Shown here: positions 1 to 10,908 of the stretch, piece by piece | Numbering within the stretch: the first letter of the stretch is position 1 | Layout of the letters: the number at the start of each line of letters is the position of its first letter | Assembly (NCBI GenBank): GCA_038373885.1 | Contig: JAWZYV010019520.1 | Coordinates: forward strand, 248,001 to 312,000 | Direction of reading: 5' to 3' | DNA: 64,000 bases | From: Cheiracanthium punctorium | Lineage: Eukaryota; Arthropoda; Arachnida; Araneae; Cheiracanthiidae | Notes under the pieces: generated by a model | The model's database searches: none | Told to the model about the DNA's origin: nothing | Seen by the model: only the letters and a program-made list of their open reading frames with translations | Made by a program: the position numbers and the translations under genes

Positions 1-96
1 AAGTTCATTCTTATAATTTATATAAATGATAAATTTTACTGTCAGTGTCATTTTTTATGGTGAGCTTCGAAAAACATGTTGTTCCTTAACTTTTGG
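1..96 (+). repeat. Dispersed repeat end, inverted partner of 9,633-9,727
   Basis: The first 96 bases match the reverse complement of 9,633-9,727 with few differences. Both contain the phrase GTTGTTCCTTAACTTTT, and similarity stops on both sides just after it. This looks like the terminal part of a DNA transposon present in opposite orientations, truncated here by the window edge. The family was not identified. Confidence 0.6.
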
Positions 97-179
97 AGGA
101 CCGTGTATATTACACCAGTTTTTACTCTCATATATATTTATATGGGAAAAAGTACTTTATTGCACTTTTAAAAAAGATA

Positions 180-982
180 AATAAATGTCTCATTGTGGCC
201 GAGACATTCATTAGGTCACGATGAGACAAGTAAAAAAATCTTAGAATTTTGTAGTTAACTTACAAAAAATTGCTGGTTTAAAAAATACTAGCAGTCGGTA
301 TGAATTTAGTAAAGTAAAAATAAAAAGTTTCTAATTCTTCTGTTTTTTCGATAATCAAATGCAATATGTCGTTGGAAAGATAAAACTTGAGAGAATTTAA
401 TGCAACAGAAAAAGTAAAAATCTATTTTTTGACAGAGTTTCACTTACCTGGTCTCCAAAGGTCCCATTAATCTATAACTACTAATTATTAATCTTAACAA
501 ATTGCTTGATTATTAATCTTAAGAAATGGCCTCTGCTTAGAGACACAATGAGATGTCTCACTGTGACCCAGAAAATGTGTCTCATTGTGTCATTTTAACT
601 AAATAAAATTTTTATCAAAAGAACAAAATTGTAAAAATGTTCTTTGGTTAAAAAATATACTAAAATTTAAGAAAATTATAGGCTATAATAACGAACTATA
701 TTAATAATCTTTAATAAAGTACACAGCACTTACTTCTATTATTCTAAGGAAACTAGATGACAGTAGATGAAAACTTCTCTAAAAGTAGCATTGTGAGTAA
801 ACACAACCAAAAATTTCAGTTAATGCAATACCTGAACTAGCAGCAATTTGCAACATGGAACTCTGGGTAGTATTTAACTTCTACTTATCACACATGAAAG
901 GCAATAAATGTCAGTAAATTAGTTGTTTGTAAAATAGCATTGTCTTATTGTTCCTCATGTCTCATTGTGATCCACTCTCCCC
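180..982 (-). mobile_element. pogo-like DNA transposon end with TGTCTCATTGTG subterminal repeats
   Basis: Read on the minus strand, the segment begins GGGGAGAGTGG next to a TA at 983-984. The same GGGGAGAG start next to TA occurs at 3,713 and 6,952. Near it and further in, the motif TGTCTCATTGTG or a close variant recurs (about 186, 553, 580 and 957), like subterminal transposase-binding repeats. No transposase coding sequence is visible here. The inner border is a guess and the other end may lie outside the window. Assignment to pogo rests on the transposase relic beside the 3,713 end. Confidence 0.45.
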
Positions 983-984
983 TA

Positions 985-1329
985 CTACGCGCTATCACTA
1001 CAACGATATCTGTATTAAGAGAATTACTGACTAAGTCTCGTCTTCGCGCAGCCAAAAGCAGTGGAGTCAAAATCATGAAATTAAAGGAAGAAGCATTTTT
1101 GGATAGTCGCCCGCCGCACCCGAAGGGGTGTAGATGCACAAAACATTCATCCCTTCATATACCGCCAAAAAGACTTTTTTAATGAACTAATGCATACAAT
1201 AAATTTTATTACAACAAACCTTTTTCAGCATGGCGTCCATTATTTTCAGCTACCACCTGGAATCTGTAAAAATCTAAGAAGCTGTCTTTAAGACCAGTTA
1301 AATATTATATCACAACTTACCAGATGTTC
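985..1329. other. No recognisable feature
   Basis: This spacer has one moderately GC-rich patch near 1,110-1,135. The short open frames on both strands match nothing I know, and I see no repeat ends. Confidence 0.3.
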
Positions 1330-1500
1330 TATTCCCCCAAAGCTAAAAGTCGCATAGATAGATGTCCAGGTGTCGAGGAGGCTATAGATCACGGAAGTGG
1401 CGCATGGTGGCACGCTCCTCTGTGAAATAAGTTTTTGAGGTCGGCCTTAACACAACTTGTAACATGCGGAGGAGCGTCATCTTGCAAAAAAATTCTGCGT
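1330..1500 (-). pseudogene. mariner-like transposase fragment, decayed
   Basis: On the minus strand, about 1,463-1,483 translates to QDDAPPHV, the motif around the second catalytic aspartate of mariner transposases (usual form QDGAPPH). About 1,336-1,380 reads PPRHLDIYLCDF, a stop, then LWG, matching the third catalytic block (usual form PPRSPDLTPCDFWLWG). Stops and a frame change separate the blocks, so this is a dead remnant of the C-terminal half of the DDD domain. The first catalytic block is not recognisable upstream, and no terminal repeats were found. Confidence 0.65.
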
Positions 1501-3710
1501 GAAAGTCACTAATGTCCTTTCAGATCCGGAGCAGCTTGATTCTGTAGCAATGATGCATATCGTCGTTACCTGGTACAGATGGACTCGAGAGGAACAAAAT
1601 ACTTGTCTCATCCCGAAAAACAGCTGCAAAGCTTATTTGTCTCGTCTCGCAATTCTTATACAGTAATGGTAGAAAAGTATGTCTCGTCTCGCATCCATAA
1701 ATGGCTACCCAGTGATCAAGCAATGTTCACTTGAGCGACTGTGTGATTTTGATTTCCTGAGTTTGAGAGTGACTTATAGATTAACAAAAGGTGAAATCTA
1801 ATAAAAAAAAAACCAGTCACAAATATGTAATTCATAAAAAAAAGGATAATTTTAGATCTATAGGATAAATTAAAACTGACATTTTATTTGAACAAGCAAA
1901 TTCCCATCCCTTCATTACACAAAATTTCTTAACTTTCTGAAAAATAGTTTCATCTGTTGAAAACTTTAAAATAGGGTCGTAAATAATCACCCTATGTATA
2001 CCTAAAGGTTGTTTAAAAGAGTTATGCAGCATAGTAAAATTTGTGAAAAATTATTAAGAATTCTTTTTAGAAAAGACTCTCGCATAGCTTATTTGTTTTT
2101 GTTTTTGAAACTGTCCACAAAAGCCCTGTGGCAAGTATAATATTTTAAGAATAGCTCTAAAATTATCCTTTAACAATAATAAATTTTTCATTGAGTGATG
2201 TAGTTATTTCTTATTTCCATATTTCTTATTGCATTAAGGGTAAATAAACTTTAAAAAATGCTTACAGAGGTTTTATAGTCACGTACTACTGCATAATTAA
2301 AAAATGCATATATGTAAAACTAACAAAATGAATATTTGGATTATAACATGGGATTCAAATAATAATTAATAGTATTTAAACCTGATGTATACTTTACACA
2401 CTTATGTTTATTCTAATAAAATGAGTCCAGTTTCAGGTATATAGACTCAACATTTTACGCAGACATGTAACCCTAGCGTAAGGCAAAATTACCACTCGAT
2501 ATCAGAAAAGAAAATACGTGTAATGCAATCCAATTTAATAAAAATCTATGGAAAAACAAGTATAGTTACATATTCAAGTAACAAATATTGAAAAACAAGT
2601 CTCGTTCCTGAAAGATGATTATATTTTCTTTTTGCTTCATTGCTAGAGGGTTGCCTGGTCGTGAAATAACCAGTTAAGAGAAATAGAAAGAGCCTATTAA
2701 AATGGAATTATTTTTAATGGAATAGGTTATAGTTTCAAAACTGTTTATTTTGGAGAAATATAGTATTTTTTTAACTTTTGCAATATTGTGTATTTAATTT
2801 TATCTTTAATAAGTTTGTAATGACGCAATTCCATAAAACTTGCCGACGTTTAGTCGGATTCTTATATAACGTACAGAAGATATTCATGAACGATCAAACT
2901 TAATGATCTCTAATCATAGCTTTAAAGACATTGAACTTTCATTAAATATAAATATACTTTTATATAATAATAAGAATAATAATTTCAAAATGAAATTATA
3001 TAATCATTTAAAACAAGATGAAGCATTATTTTTAAATGCATTCTAATTTAAAATAATAATTTCTAAATATATATACATATATATATATAAGTATATCTAA
3101 AAATTTAAATGTTAAATTTGTATATAACTATAGATAGTCTACCTCAATAAATACACACTAAAATAAATTCAGCATTAGAAACAAATAAATAAATAATGTA
3201 GCGAGAGAATATGTAAAGAATATAACGATATGGGAGACGATATCTCAGATGCTTTAAAATATAAAAATCTTCCCGTTGCGCAGATTTTTGCAATTTTATC
3301 TATTTTTATTCTTTAAAAGATATTTTTAATGAAAATATTTCAAGAAAATGTTCTACCTGGAAACTTTTTATTCTGCCCAAGAACATGCTTCTCATATAAA
3401 TAATATGCTTCAGCAATTCAACTCTTATCAATCGTTGAAAATTCTTAGCATTTTCCATAGCTACGGCTTTAAAATTACTTCAGTTAATCTGCTTACAGTA
3501 ATGTAATAATTTGAACGCATATCTCATACTTTAGTAAAGAATTACCTATAAATTGTTTAGTTTTTTTTTTTCCAAAAAACAATTTTGCGTTTCTGTTGAT
3601 TATCACAATAGTTTCTTTTGTCAAGAGAATAAAATCAAAATCTTTTACAAGATTAGAAAATCTAAACATATTTTCATAATTTTATCTACAATAAATAAAA
3701 TGCGATTAAG
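1501..3710. other. AT-rich intergenic DNA with dispersed GCGAGACGAGAC motifs
   Basis: More than 2 kb of strongly AT-rich sequence without a convincing coding region. At about 1,640-1,700 the minus strand carries GCGAGACGAGACA twice, and a related GATGAGACA lies near 1,600. The same motif recurs four times on the plus strand at 19,815-19,935. A short (TA)-rich run lies at 3,065-3,095. Confidence 0.4.
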
Positions 3711-3888
3711 TAGGGGAGAGAGGGGAACGTGTGAACACTTTTTTTGTTTGTTTATTTATTTTTTAATATCATCAAATTTCCGTAGCAAAAATGCAGATAA
3801 GTTTAAATAGCGTTTAATGAAATTTTTTGAGAATTTTTCGCAAAATATTTCTTGACCTTATTTTATTCTTAAAAAATTGGCACCATTC

Positions 3889-3933
3889 GTTCACATGTGC
3901 CCCACCCCCACCCCCACGGGGGCACATGTGAAC
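3889..3933. repeat. Perfect inverted repeat (hairpin) near the pogo-like end
   Basis: GTTCACATGTGCCCC at 3,889-3,903 is the exact reverse complement of 3,919-3,933. The 15-base loop consists almost only of C with a few A. The phrase GTGAAC recurs nearby (3,729 and 3,927), so the hairpin probably belongs to the subterminal repeats of this transposon. Confidence 0.8.
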
Positions 3934-4056
3934 ATGCATGGGGCATATATGAACAAGATTATAAAAACAAAAACAAAAATCATCGCATTTAAAAGAAAAA
4001 ATCTTTAATATATAAGTTATGGATGCAGAATATATTGAAAAGCCCTTAATAAAAAT

Positions 4057-5130
4057 TCAACGCACATTATGTTGTTCTAACTGAAACATAAAAGGACAGT
4101 TAAGACACTTCTTGTAATGTACCCTACCAGTATGCATGGTTGAGGCAATATCATTATAATATCCTCTCTTTGGACAATTGCTGTATCATCATTTTTAGGA
4201 AAAACGAAGGTCTTATTTATTTGTTTTTGCATAAATTTCATACGTGCTTCATCAGATTCTAGTTTTTTAATTCGACCAACATAATGTTTACCAACATCAC
4301 TTTACCAACTCGACCAACATAACTTTACTACTCTTTTTTGTAGAAAATTCTACTAAAACCAAATCTCGGATTTCTAAAACAATAGTTAATCGAATCCTAG
4401 GAATTCCCCCTCTTCATTGAAGCTACATTCATAATTTGACTCAAGGCGTAAAAATTGAGTTTTCACAAAATCTTACTGTTCCTTAGGAGTTGTAATAGGC
4501 CTTTTTCGTTCCTATTTAACACTTTTTTATTTTTCGTTAAATTTTCTTTTACGTTTTCTTTTGTTCAATTACTTTTCAGGTGTATCAATTAGGATACATT
4601 ATTTCACGTCTTTCTGTTTTTTGGCTTCTTTAAATTATTTACTTGGGCTTTTGCAAATGGTTGAATTCATTCTGGTATGGAACAAGTACTGATAGCACTA
4701 CTGTTAAGATCATCAGCATTTTCTGTCTGAGCATTAGTTTCAGTACAATGGCCAGAAGTACCTGGAATATCAAATGGATTTTGGTCTGTTACTATATCAG
4801 CAAGGAAAACATCCTCAGGAAAAGCATTTCTGGAGAAGGGGCAAATTCCTGGTTTAGAAAACCTAATTTTATGTTTCGAATAGTAAAACCTTGATAATAT
4901 GCTGTATCAGAGTTCAGGGATTTCATAAATTGAAACTCTTTTTCCTGCATTAGTTGCTAACCAGTCTTTAAATGCAATTTCAGAGCTATTTTGAAGTGAC
5001 CATGGCTGTAACTTATGTGAACAATGGGGAGGAAAGGATAATAATATTATTCCATTTTCACGACAGAATAAGATTACTTCCAGGCTTCTCATTATTATCA
5101 ATAAGTAAAAAAACAGAGGGTTTTTAACAC
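4057..5130 (-). pseudogene. pogo/jerky-like DDE_1 transposase, C-terminal half, frameshifted
   Basis: Minus-strand pieces in shifting frames follow the order of a pogo/jerky-like transposase. First comes LLIDNNE (about 5,085-5,107), matching the catalytic D block LLLDNH. Then ENGIILLSFPPHCSHKLQP (about 5,000-5,060), the family's hallmark. Then IYEIPEL, then FSKPGICPFSRNAFPEDVF (about 4,805-4,860). Then a C-terminal tail with RIKKLESDEARMKF (about 4,240-4,280) and REDIIMILPQP, ending in a stop at 4,057. The N-terminal CENP-B-like DNA-binding domain is absent and several frameshifts are needed, so it is inactive. The PPH-SHKLQP block makes the DDE_1 assignment strong. Confidence 0.75.
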
Positions 5131-5636
5131 GGTTTTATTACTTTCACCTGTATGTTTGTACGTAACCGGCTCCTTTGAACTCGATTTTGACCCACTTTAA
5201 ACAGTCAGATATAATTTAAACTTTGTAGACTTATCAAGGACCTATGACAATACAATAATTTGATAAGTTTGTCCCATTATCCTGATTAAGATTATTAGAG
5301 TAAGTAATTTTCTTAGAGATCCTTTGCGTGAGAACGAGAGTGATGGAGCAAGCGAGCGGTCTACGCATGCGTACCATTTCGGTACTCGGCTCAGCACAAT
5401 GGAGTAGAACCTCTCTCGCTATTGGTAACTGTATTTAATGGTATATTTGGGTAGTTACGTTTTTGAAATCCAGATGGCAAATCTAAAAATTTTACCTCAA
5501 TATTGTACATTATTGCATGGATGTTTGTGTTTGTTTTAGTCGTTATGAAACTTGTTTGTTGATTAGAGACCTATTTTTCCTTTTTAGTGAGGAAGGTAGC
5601 GTTTAACTGCAGGTTAAATAATACTTTGGTGCACAG
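5131..5636. other. No recognised gene
   Basis: The sequence includes a patch of higher GC around 5,325-5,415. It may be upstream sequence of the pogo-like element or a separate insertion. No coding or repeat boundary could be supported. Confidence 0.25.
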
Positions 5637-5769
5637 CAGGGGCGTAGCAGAGGGGGGGGGGCTTAGGGGGCTGCTGCCTCCCCCCCGAATTGGGACCCTT
5701 TACTTAGCTTACAATTGAACTTTAGCTTTAAATTTGATACCCAGAAATAAAATACTGGCTACGCCACTA
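5637..5769. mobile_element. Short non-autonomous hAT element
   Basis: It starts CAGGGGCGTAGC and ends GGCTACGCCACTA, near-perfect inverted ends of hAT type. Flanking octamers GTGCACAG (5,629-5,636) and ATGCACAG (5,770-5,777) match at seven of eight positions, as expected for an old 8-bp target duplication. The 133-bp interior is non-coding. Confidence 0.75.
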
Positions 5770-5937
5770 ATGCACAGTGAAAATAAATTATCTCACAGTT
5801 TGTCCTTTCCAATATAGTGTTCCTTAGTGTCTTATGAGGGATAACGAAAATTAAAAATAAATTTTCAATAAATACAGTTTAAAAAACATGCTTTTATAGC
5901 AAATCGAACTAAAAAGGGAAAAATAAATATAGTTAAA

Positions 5938-6255
5938 AAAAAACTAAAAAACACGCTTTAGTGATAAATTGAATTAGCTAAAAGTGAAAAATAATTCTTA
6001 ATATAGAAATAAATTAATAAATGAAAAATTGTATTATGGTGAAAAAAGCGTGGGGTGCTCCATATATTAGTTCTTGAGAATATTCGATCGGTACGATTTG
6101 TACAAAAATGATACAAAAAAATATAGCACAAAGCACCCCGCACCTTTTTCATAATAAGACTATTTTTCGTTCATTAATTTATTTCTATATTAAGAATTAT
6201 TTTTCACTTTTTAGTTAATTCAATTTATCACTAAAGTGTGTTTTTTAGTTTTTTT
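5938..6255. repeat. Foldback element with about 120-bp arms
   Basis: Sequence 5,938-6,058 is almost the exact reverse complement of 6,133-6,255, separated by a spacer of about 74 bases. The inner edges read GGGGTGC and GCACCCC. A third, more diverged copy of the arm may lie at about 5,878-5,935. A transcript would form a very long hairpin. It resembles a MITE or foldback transposon; no target duplication was recognised. Confidence 0.85.
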
Positions 6256-6951
6256 AAACAATATTTTTTTTTCTTGCAATGAGAAAAATTTTGAAAATAC
6301 TTCATAGTTTCCAGAAAATTACTTGCTGCCATCCATCTTATTGGGTGGACCAGGCTTTGTTTATTAAACACGTTTACTAAACAAATGTAACGTTAAAATG
6401 TGATATTCTTTGTAAAAAGTGTTCATAGTAACAGGTTCTTACCACACAGGCCAACAAGGCTTCGGTCTAGGGGCTCCTAGTTTTTCGTGCCCCAAAATTG
6501 TTAAATCAATTTAAATTCTATTCTTAAAAAATAGCCTAAAAATAATGACAATAAGTAAAAAGATGCACTTTTACAACGTATGCAGCAGTGCAAAGTGTTT
6601 GTTTACACTGCAGTCAGTGGCAGAACAAAAGTCAGTTGAACGTGTTGAAGTCCAAAGCATTCCACCATGTAGCATTCATCGTGACGTCATTTTCAGTAAA
6701 CATTCTGTACATTAAAAATTTATGACCCCCTCCCCTCCCCCCATATAAACCACTGTGAATAAATATTTGTACCCAGTGATTATGTTTTAACAAGGTATGA
6801 CTGTATTAGGGCACGCAAAAAGTGCTAGGCCTTGGTTCTCCGAATTCCCTTAGTCAGGCCCTGTATAGTAAGCAAAATAGAGGAATGGATGCGAAACAAG
6901 ACAAATAGTTGCAGCTGATATGATAGACATTTGCAGGCCTATTTTTCATTA
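6256..6951. other. No recognised gene
   Basis: AT-rich spacer with short C-rich patches (around 6,725-6,745) that resemble debris of the short hAT elements seen elsewhere. Nothing codes convincingly. Confidence 0.3.
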
Positions 6952-7571
6952 GGGGAGAGTGGTAATGAAGGGGCAATTGTTTCGTTTTTTATTTTTGTAA
7001 TTTTCCCTAATAATTTTCATGGGCTCAAAATTACATGATGTTTGCATCAACTATTTGGTCACACAAAAAAAAAATGTAAAAATTTGCATAAAAATTGTTT
7101 ACAGTAAGTGATATCGAAAAAACTGACAGAAAAACTTTTCATTTATACCCATTCAACCCCACTGAGCCATTGCAGGTAATGAATGCGCCATTAAATGAAA
7201 TTTGAGAATAAATTAAAAAATAACCTTTTAGTTATTAATGTGTAACTCCAGGCCTTCTCTCAAATGATGATTACCCAGAGTTCAAACAAAACGATTTATT
7301 ACACACAACTACACAAAACACTTTACACAATGTTAAACAGAATTTTTGTTGACCGAACTCTCAAGAAAATACAGTCGTGGAACAGCGGATTAAACTTGTT
7401 TTAACACGGTAAAAACTTAATGCTCTCTTTTTAATACAATTTGAGCCTCTTCCACATCAGAGTGTGGTGAATAACGTAAAGCACGCACGGTTCATAACAT
7501 ATCCTCTTTCAGTCCAATAGGAAATATCAGCTTCTCCATCGACATCTTCAAAGCATTCTATTATCTATCTA

Positions 7572-7575
<4 letters not shown>
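6952..7575 (+). mobile_element. pogo-like terminal sequence, fragment
   Basis: GGGGAGAGTGG directly after TA (6,950-6,951) repeats the end seen at 3,713 and 982. A subterminal phrase, CCATTGCAGGTAATGAATG at about 7,168, is related to the terminal GGTAATGAAGGGG. The right end and any transposase are missing, so the right border is only the next landmark, a TA microsatellite. Confidence 0.4.

Positions 7576-7609
<34 letters not shown>
7576..7609. repeat. (TA)n microsatellite
   Basis: A pure TA dinucleotide run directly abuts the left end of the element starting at 7,612. That element's insertion into a TA-rich target explains the arrangement. Confidence 0.95.
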
Positions 7610-7612
<3 letters not shown>

Positions 7613-8341
7613 GGTGACGCAAAAAACCGACTTTTTTTTTTTTTTTTTTTTAGTTTCTGAGTCTCGAGGGGAAAAAAAGTTAGTTTTTGATGTTTTAAAA
7701 GAGCCCCTCCAAAGGACAGCTCAAAAATCGAATTTAAAAAAAAAATATCTCGTTACGGTATAATTTTATAGACCAAAAAAAAAAAAATAAGTTTCTGAAA
7801 GTTTCAGTTCAAATTTAAATGTTGAAAGGTCGCTCACATTTTTTAAAAATTTATTAGTGCATTACTTTAGATTTTTCGAACGACCTTTTAATATTCAAAT
7901 GAAAATTCTATACATTTTTTCTTTTATTTAGTACAATAATCGATAAAAATACAACAGGAGATGAACTAAAAATTAAGCACAATATAGAAAACATATTTTT
8001 TTAAATTTAATAAGTAAAACGTTTCACAAGTAAAAAACATTTCACAAGTAAAACGTATCATTATATTTGAATGTTTTTTCTCTGAGTTCTTATATTTCGT
8101 TTAATTATGTGTAGTTTTGTAGTAAATAATATAAAATTACCGCTGTTTCATTTCGTTAAGTCAGAAATTTTTATTAACCGACGCAGCGAAATTATTAGTT
8201 CACTATTTTGACACCATATTACGCCAGCGCTTTTCCACTTTACTTCTGAATACAGGACTTGTTTGTAAACAATTACTTCATGACTTTCTGTTTACTTCTC
8301 ACTCTCAGTGAAGGATCTCATAGATAATAATATTCAACTAT

Positions 8342-8447
8342 CATAGCTGCCAACCTTCCCGATTTCTTTGGGGGATTTCCCACCACAATTTTTAAACAGT
8401 TTTATCTTACATATCTCCCGAAGAAATCGGGATGGTTGTCAGCTATG
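8342..8447. mobile_element. 106-bp MITE with CATAGCTGCCAACCTTCCCG ends
   Basis: CATAGCTGCCAACCTTCCCG at 8,342 is nearly the reverse complement of the segment ending AGCTATG at 8,447. The inverted match extends through GATTTC on both arms. A target duplication is not evident. The related start CATACCTGCC occurs at 53,297. Confidence 0.6.
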
Positions 8448-8500
8448 AATTATAACATACTAATTCGTCAGTTCCTGATTTTTTTTCAATATTACAATGT

Positions 8501-8973
8501 TTGATATATTTATGGTACATTAGCGACTATTTAATTGAATTCGCATTTTTTGATTCTGAAATTCCAATTGAAACAAGGATTAAAATGGTGTCAGCTTTGA
8601 AAACACAATCTGGACAGCAGCCACTGAACCATATCCAAATAAAAGAGTGTGATATCATGAATAAGGAAATTCATCATTTCGTGAATCAAAATACACGATA
8701 TTTCTCCGAAGCCTTAAACTTGAGTGACGAGTTCTTAGAAACACATCCTGCTACCTGGAATTCGAATCAGTCCTACTTAAAGAGTTTGAATACAGTTCGT
8801 GCATTACATATAGTTAATGACATAGCTGAGCGTTGTGTTTCATCGATGCAGGAGTATCTAAATTTGTAAAAAAGGAAGATGAACTGCAGAGAGTATTACA
8901 AGTTGTCGAAGAAAATCGTAAGTTATATCCCAATGCAAATAAAATAAATTTAATACGTACTTTAAATAAATAA
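8501..8973 (+). pseudogene. Transposon-encoded protein C-terminus, one frameshift
   Basis: The frame opens at 8,501 (residues MIYLWYISDY) and runs 122 codons to a stop at 8,867-8,869. From about 8,860 the next frame continues with KFVKKEDELQRVLQVVEE to a stop at 8,971-8,973. Together they resemble the C-terminus of a transposon protein family I recall from arthropods and cnidarians, with a VNDIAER motif (about codons 104-110) followed by an LLQVV-type helix and a PNANK tail. I cannot name the superfamily with certainty, and no catalytic triad can be assigned in this fragment. It lies centrally in the 7,612-9,370 element and is presumably the remains of its transposase. The missing N-terminus and the frameshift make it inactive. 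Confidence 0.55.
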
Positions 8974-9370
8974 TATATGATATTAATCTAAGTAAAGTTA
9001 AAACCTGTTAAAATTTAAAATTTAGTTTCAGAATTAATAACAAAATTTATTGAAATATTGTTAAGATGTTGTAGTTGATTAAATAAAATTATTAAATTAA
9101 AAAAAATATGCTTTCTATTTTGTGCTTGATTTTTAGTTCATCTCGTGATGTATTTTTATCGATTATTGTACTAAATAAAAGAAAAAAAATGTATGGAATT
9201 TTAATTTGAATATTAGAAGGTAGCTCGAAAAAATGCACTAATAAATTAAAAAAAAATTGTAAACGACCTTTCAAAATTTAAATTTTGAACTGGAACTTTC
9301 AAAAACTAACATTTTTTCACTCGAGATTTAAAAAAAAAAAAGAAAAAAAAGTCGTTTCTTTGCGTCACCC

Positions 9371-9632
9371 TAATATATATACATATATAAATAAATATAT
9401 ATATATATATATATTACACTAACGTATGTGGAACCAAAATCGGCGATATTTCTACGCTTCGAATGGCAACAACTAGATGTAAACGTTAGCGAAACCATGG
9501 AGCTCATGAACGGAACGTCAGCGCACTAAGCGCTAATTTGGGAAAGTCCGTGGCTGCTGTAATTAAGAAATAATTAAGAATAGTAATGTGAGAAAGCTCG
9601 CAGATGGCGTAACAAAGAAATGCACTGGCTTC
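9371..9632. other. TA-rich tract and unassigned spacer
   Basis: A TA/ATA-rich tract (9,371-9,415) is followed by about 215 bp of mixed sequence with no recognisable feature. Confidence 0.4.
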
Positions 9633-9727
9633 TAAAAGTTAAGGAACAACATGCTTTTCGAAGCTCACCATAAAGAATGACACTAACAATAAAATTTACA
9701 GTTTATATAAATGATAAAAATGAACTT
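9633..9727 (-). repeat. Dispersed repeat end, inverted partner of 1-96
   Basis: This segment is the reverse complement of the first 96 bases of the window with about ten differences. It lies about 200 bp before a decayed Tc1 transposase and could be transposon-terminal, but the association is not proven. Confidence 0.6.
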
Positions 9728-9919
9728 ATGCAAATTTATGCAAAAAAAAGATAGCTACCACTTTTTTTTTATAGAAAAGAAAAGGCATACCTTGTATATG
9801 AGTGAGAGAATATATCAGTCTATATGTATATATCAGTCTTTCGGAATTACACGTGTAACTTTCGTTTATTTACAACTTGTGTTAGCAGATTCGTTGACAA
9901 CAGGCAGTAAGGTCCCGTA

Positions 9920-10908
9920 ATGTCTGAGAGAATGCGTTTGCCCGATTTGATAAGAAAGTGGCGGGAGGTCGAATGGCTGGAAATGGGACTGTCGCAGGCT
10001 GATGCTGATAGGCGTCTTAATGTGCACCATCGTCACTGGACCATCGTTGTGTGGACCATCGTCACTGGAATCAATATCAAACCGAAGCTTCTTTTTCCAG
10101 AAGACATGTTTCAAGCCTACCGCGAGCAACAACACCTACAGAATACCGTTTTATAGCTCTTTCGGACTGAAGGAGAAGAAGTATTTCTGTGCCGCAGCTT
10201 GTTGCAGACCACTCTGCAGCATCAGGGAGAAGAATAACCGCTAGTCCGGCGTCATCCCAATGCAGATATCTATGCAAGGCGAGTTGTGTGTTTCCCCCTC
10301 ATCTTACGACAGAGAAGGGTCCGCTTACCTTGGACAAGAGAACACGTTTTCTGGATCAGACAGCGATGGGCTTCTGTACTCTACTTTACATACGAGTCCA
10401 GATTCCCACTGGAGAGCGATTTAGGACGTTTGCTTATCTGGAGGGAACAAACCACCAGATACCATCAATCCAATACTGTTTAAAGACACAGCTACCGAGG
10501 TGGTGGAATAATGGTTTGGGCAGGGATCTCACTCGGTGGTCACACTGACCTGCATGTGTTCCAAGTATAGGAAGCCTGACTGGTGTGAGATATCGGGATG
10601 AGATCCTTGATTCATATGTTCGCTCATATGCCGGTGTAACTGGCAATGATTTCATTCTGATGGATGATAATGCACGACCTCACCGAACTGTAGTTGTTGA
10701 GGGATATCTTGAGGGTCTTAGTTTTGAGAGAAAGGAATGGCAAGCTCAGTCTCGACACCTGAATCCGATAGACCATCTTTGGAGACAGGCTGCTGCTTTA
10801 AGTCCACCTCCAAGGTCTTTAGGAGAACTGGAACAACTTACTTCGGTCTGGTCTTCGCTTCCCATTTCGGTAACCTACAACTTAATTGACAGCATGGTAA
10901 GTCGATGA
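9920..10908 (+). pseudogene. Tc1-like transposase, decayed
   Basis: Broken plus-strand pieces follow the Tc1 transposase order. The N-terminus is MSERMRLPDLIRKW with GLSQADADRRLNV, the helix-turn-helix (9,920-10,020). Then PWTREHVFWIRQRWASVL (about 10,330-10,375), then ESRFPLESD, which lacks the first catalytic D of TDESRF. Then GIMVWAGISLGG (about 10,507). A clean stretch at 10,585-10,908 has LMDDNARPHR with the second catalytic D and HLNPIDHLW, where the third catalytic residue is D instead of the usual E. The last recognisable residues are NLIDSMVSR. Several frameshifts and a deletion after the HTH make it non-functional. Confidence 0.85.

Larger units (their letters stand above)
3713..5130 (-). 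mobile_element. pogo/Tigger-like DNA transposon, degenerate
   Basis: The left end is GGGGAGAGAGGGGAAC directly after TA (3,711-3,712), as expected for TA-targeting Tc1/mariner/pogo elements. A decayed DDE_1-type transposase lies inside on the minus strand, with its C-terminus toward this end. Between the end and the coding relic sit AT-rich sequence and a strong hairpin (3,889-3,933). The opposite terminal repeat was not found, so the element is probably truncated near 5,130 or beyond. Confidence 0.6.
7612..9370 (+). mobile_element. Unclassified DNA transposon with TIR GGGTGACGCA
   Basis: The ends GGGTGACGCA (7,612) and TGCGTCACCC (9,370) are exact inverted repeats flanked by TA on both sides. 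Inverted similarity continues about 400 bp inward: ATCGATAAAAATACA near 7,940 matches TGTATTTTTATCGAT near 9,150. The interior carries a broken ORF (8,501-8,973) and a small nested element (8,342-8,447). The superfamily was not identified; TA flanks would fit a Tc1/mariner-like or another TA-targeting group. Confidence 0.75.
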
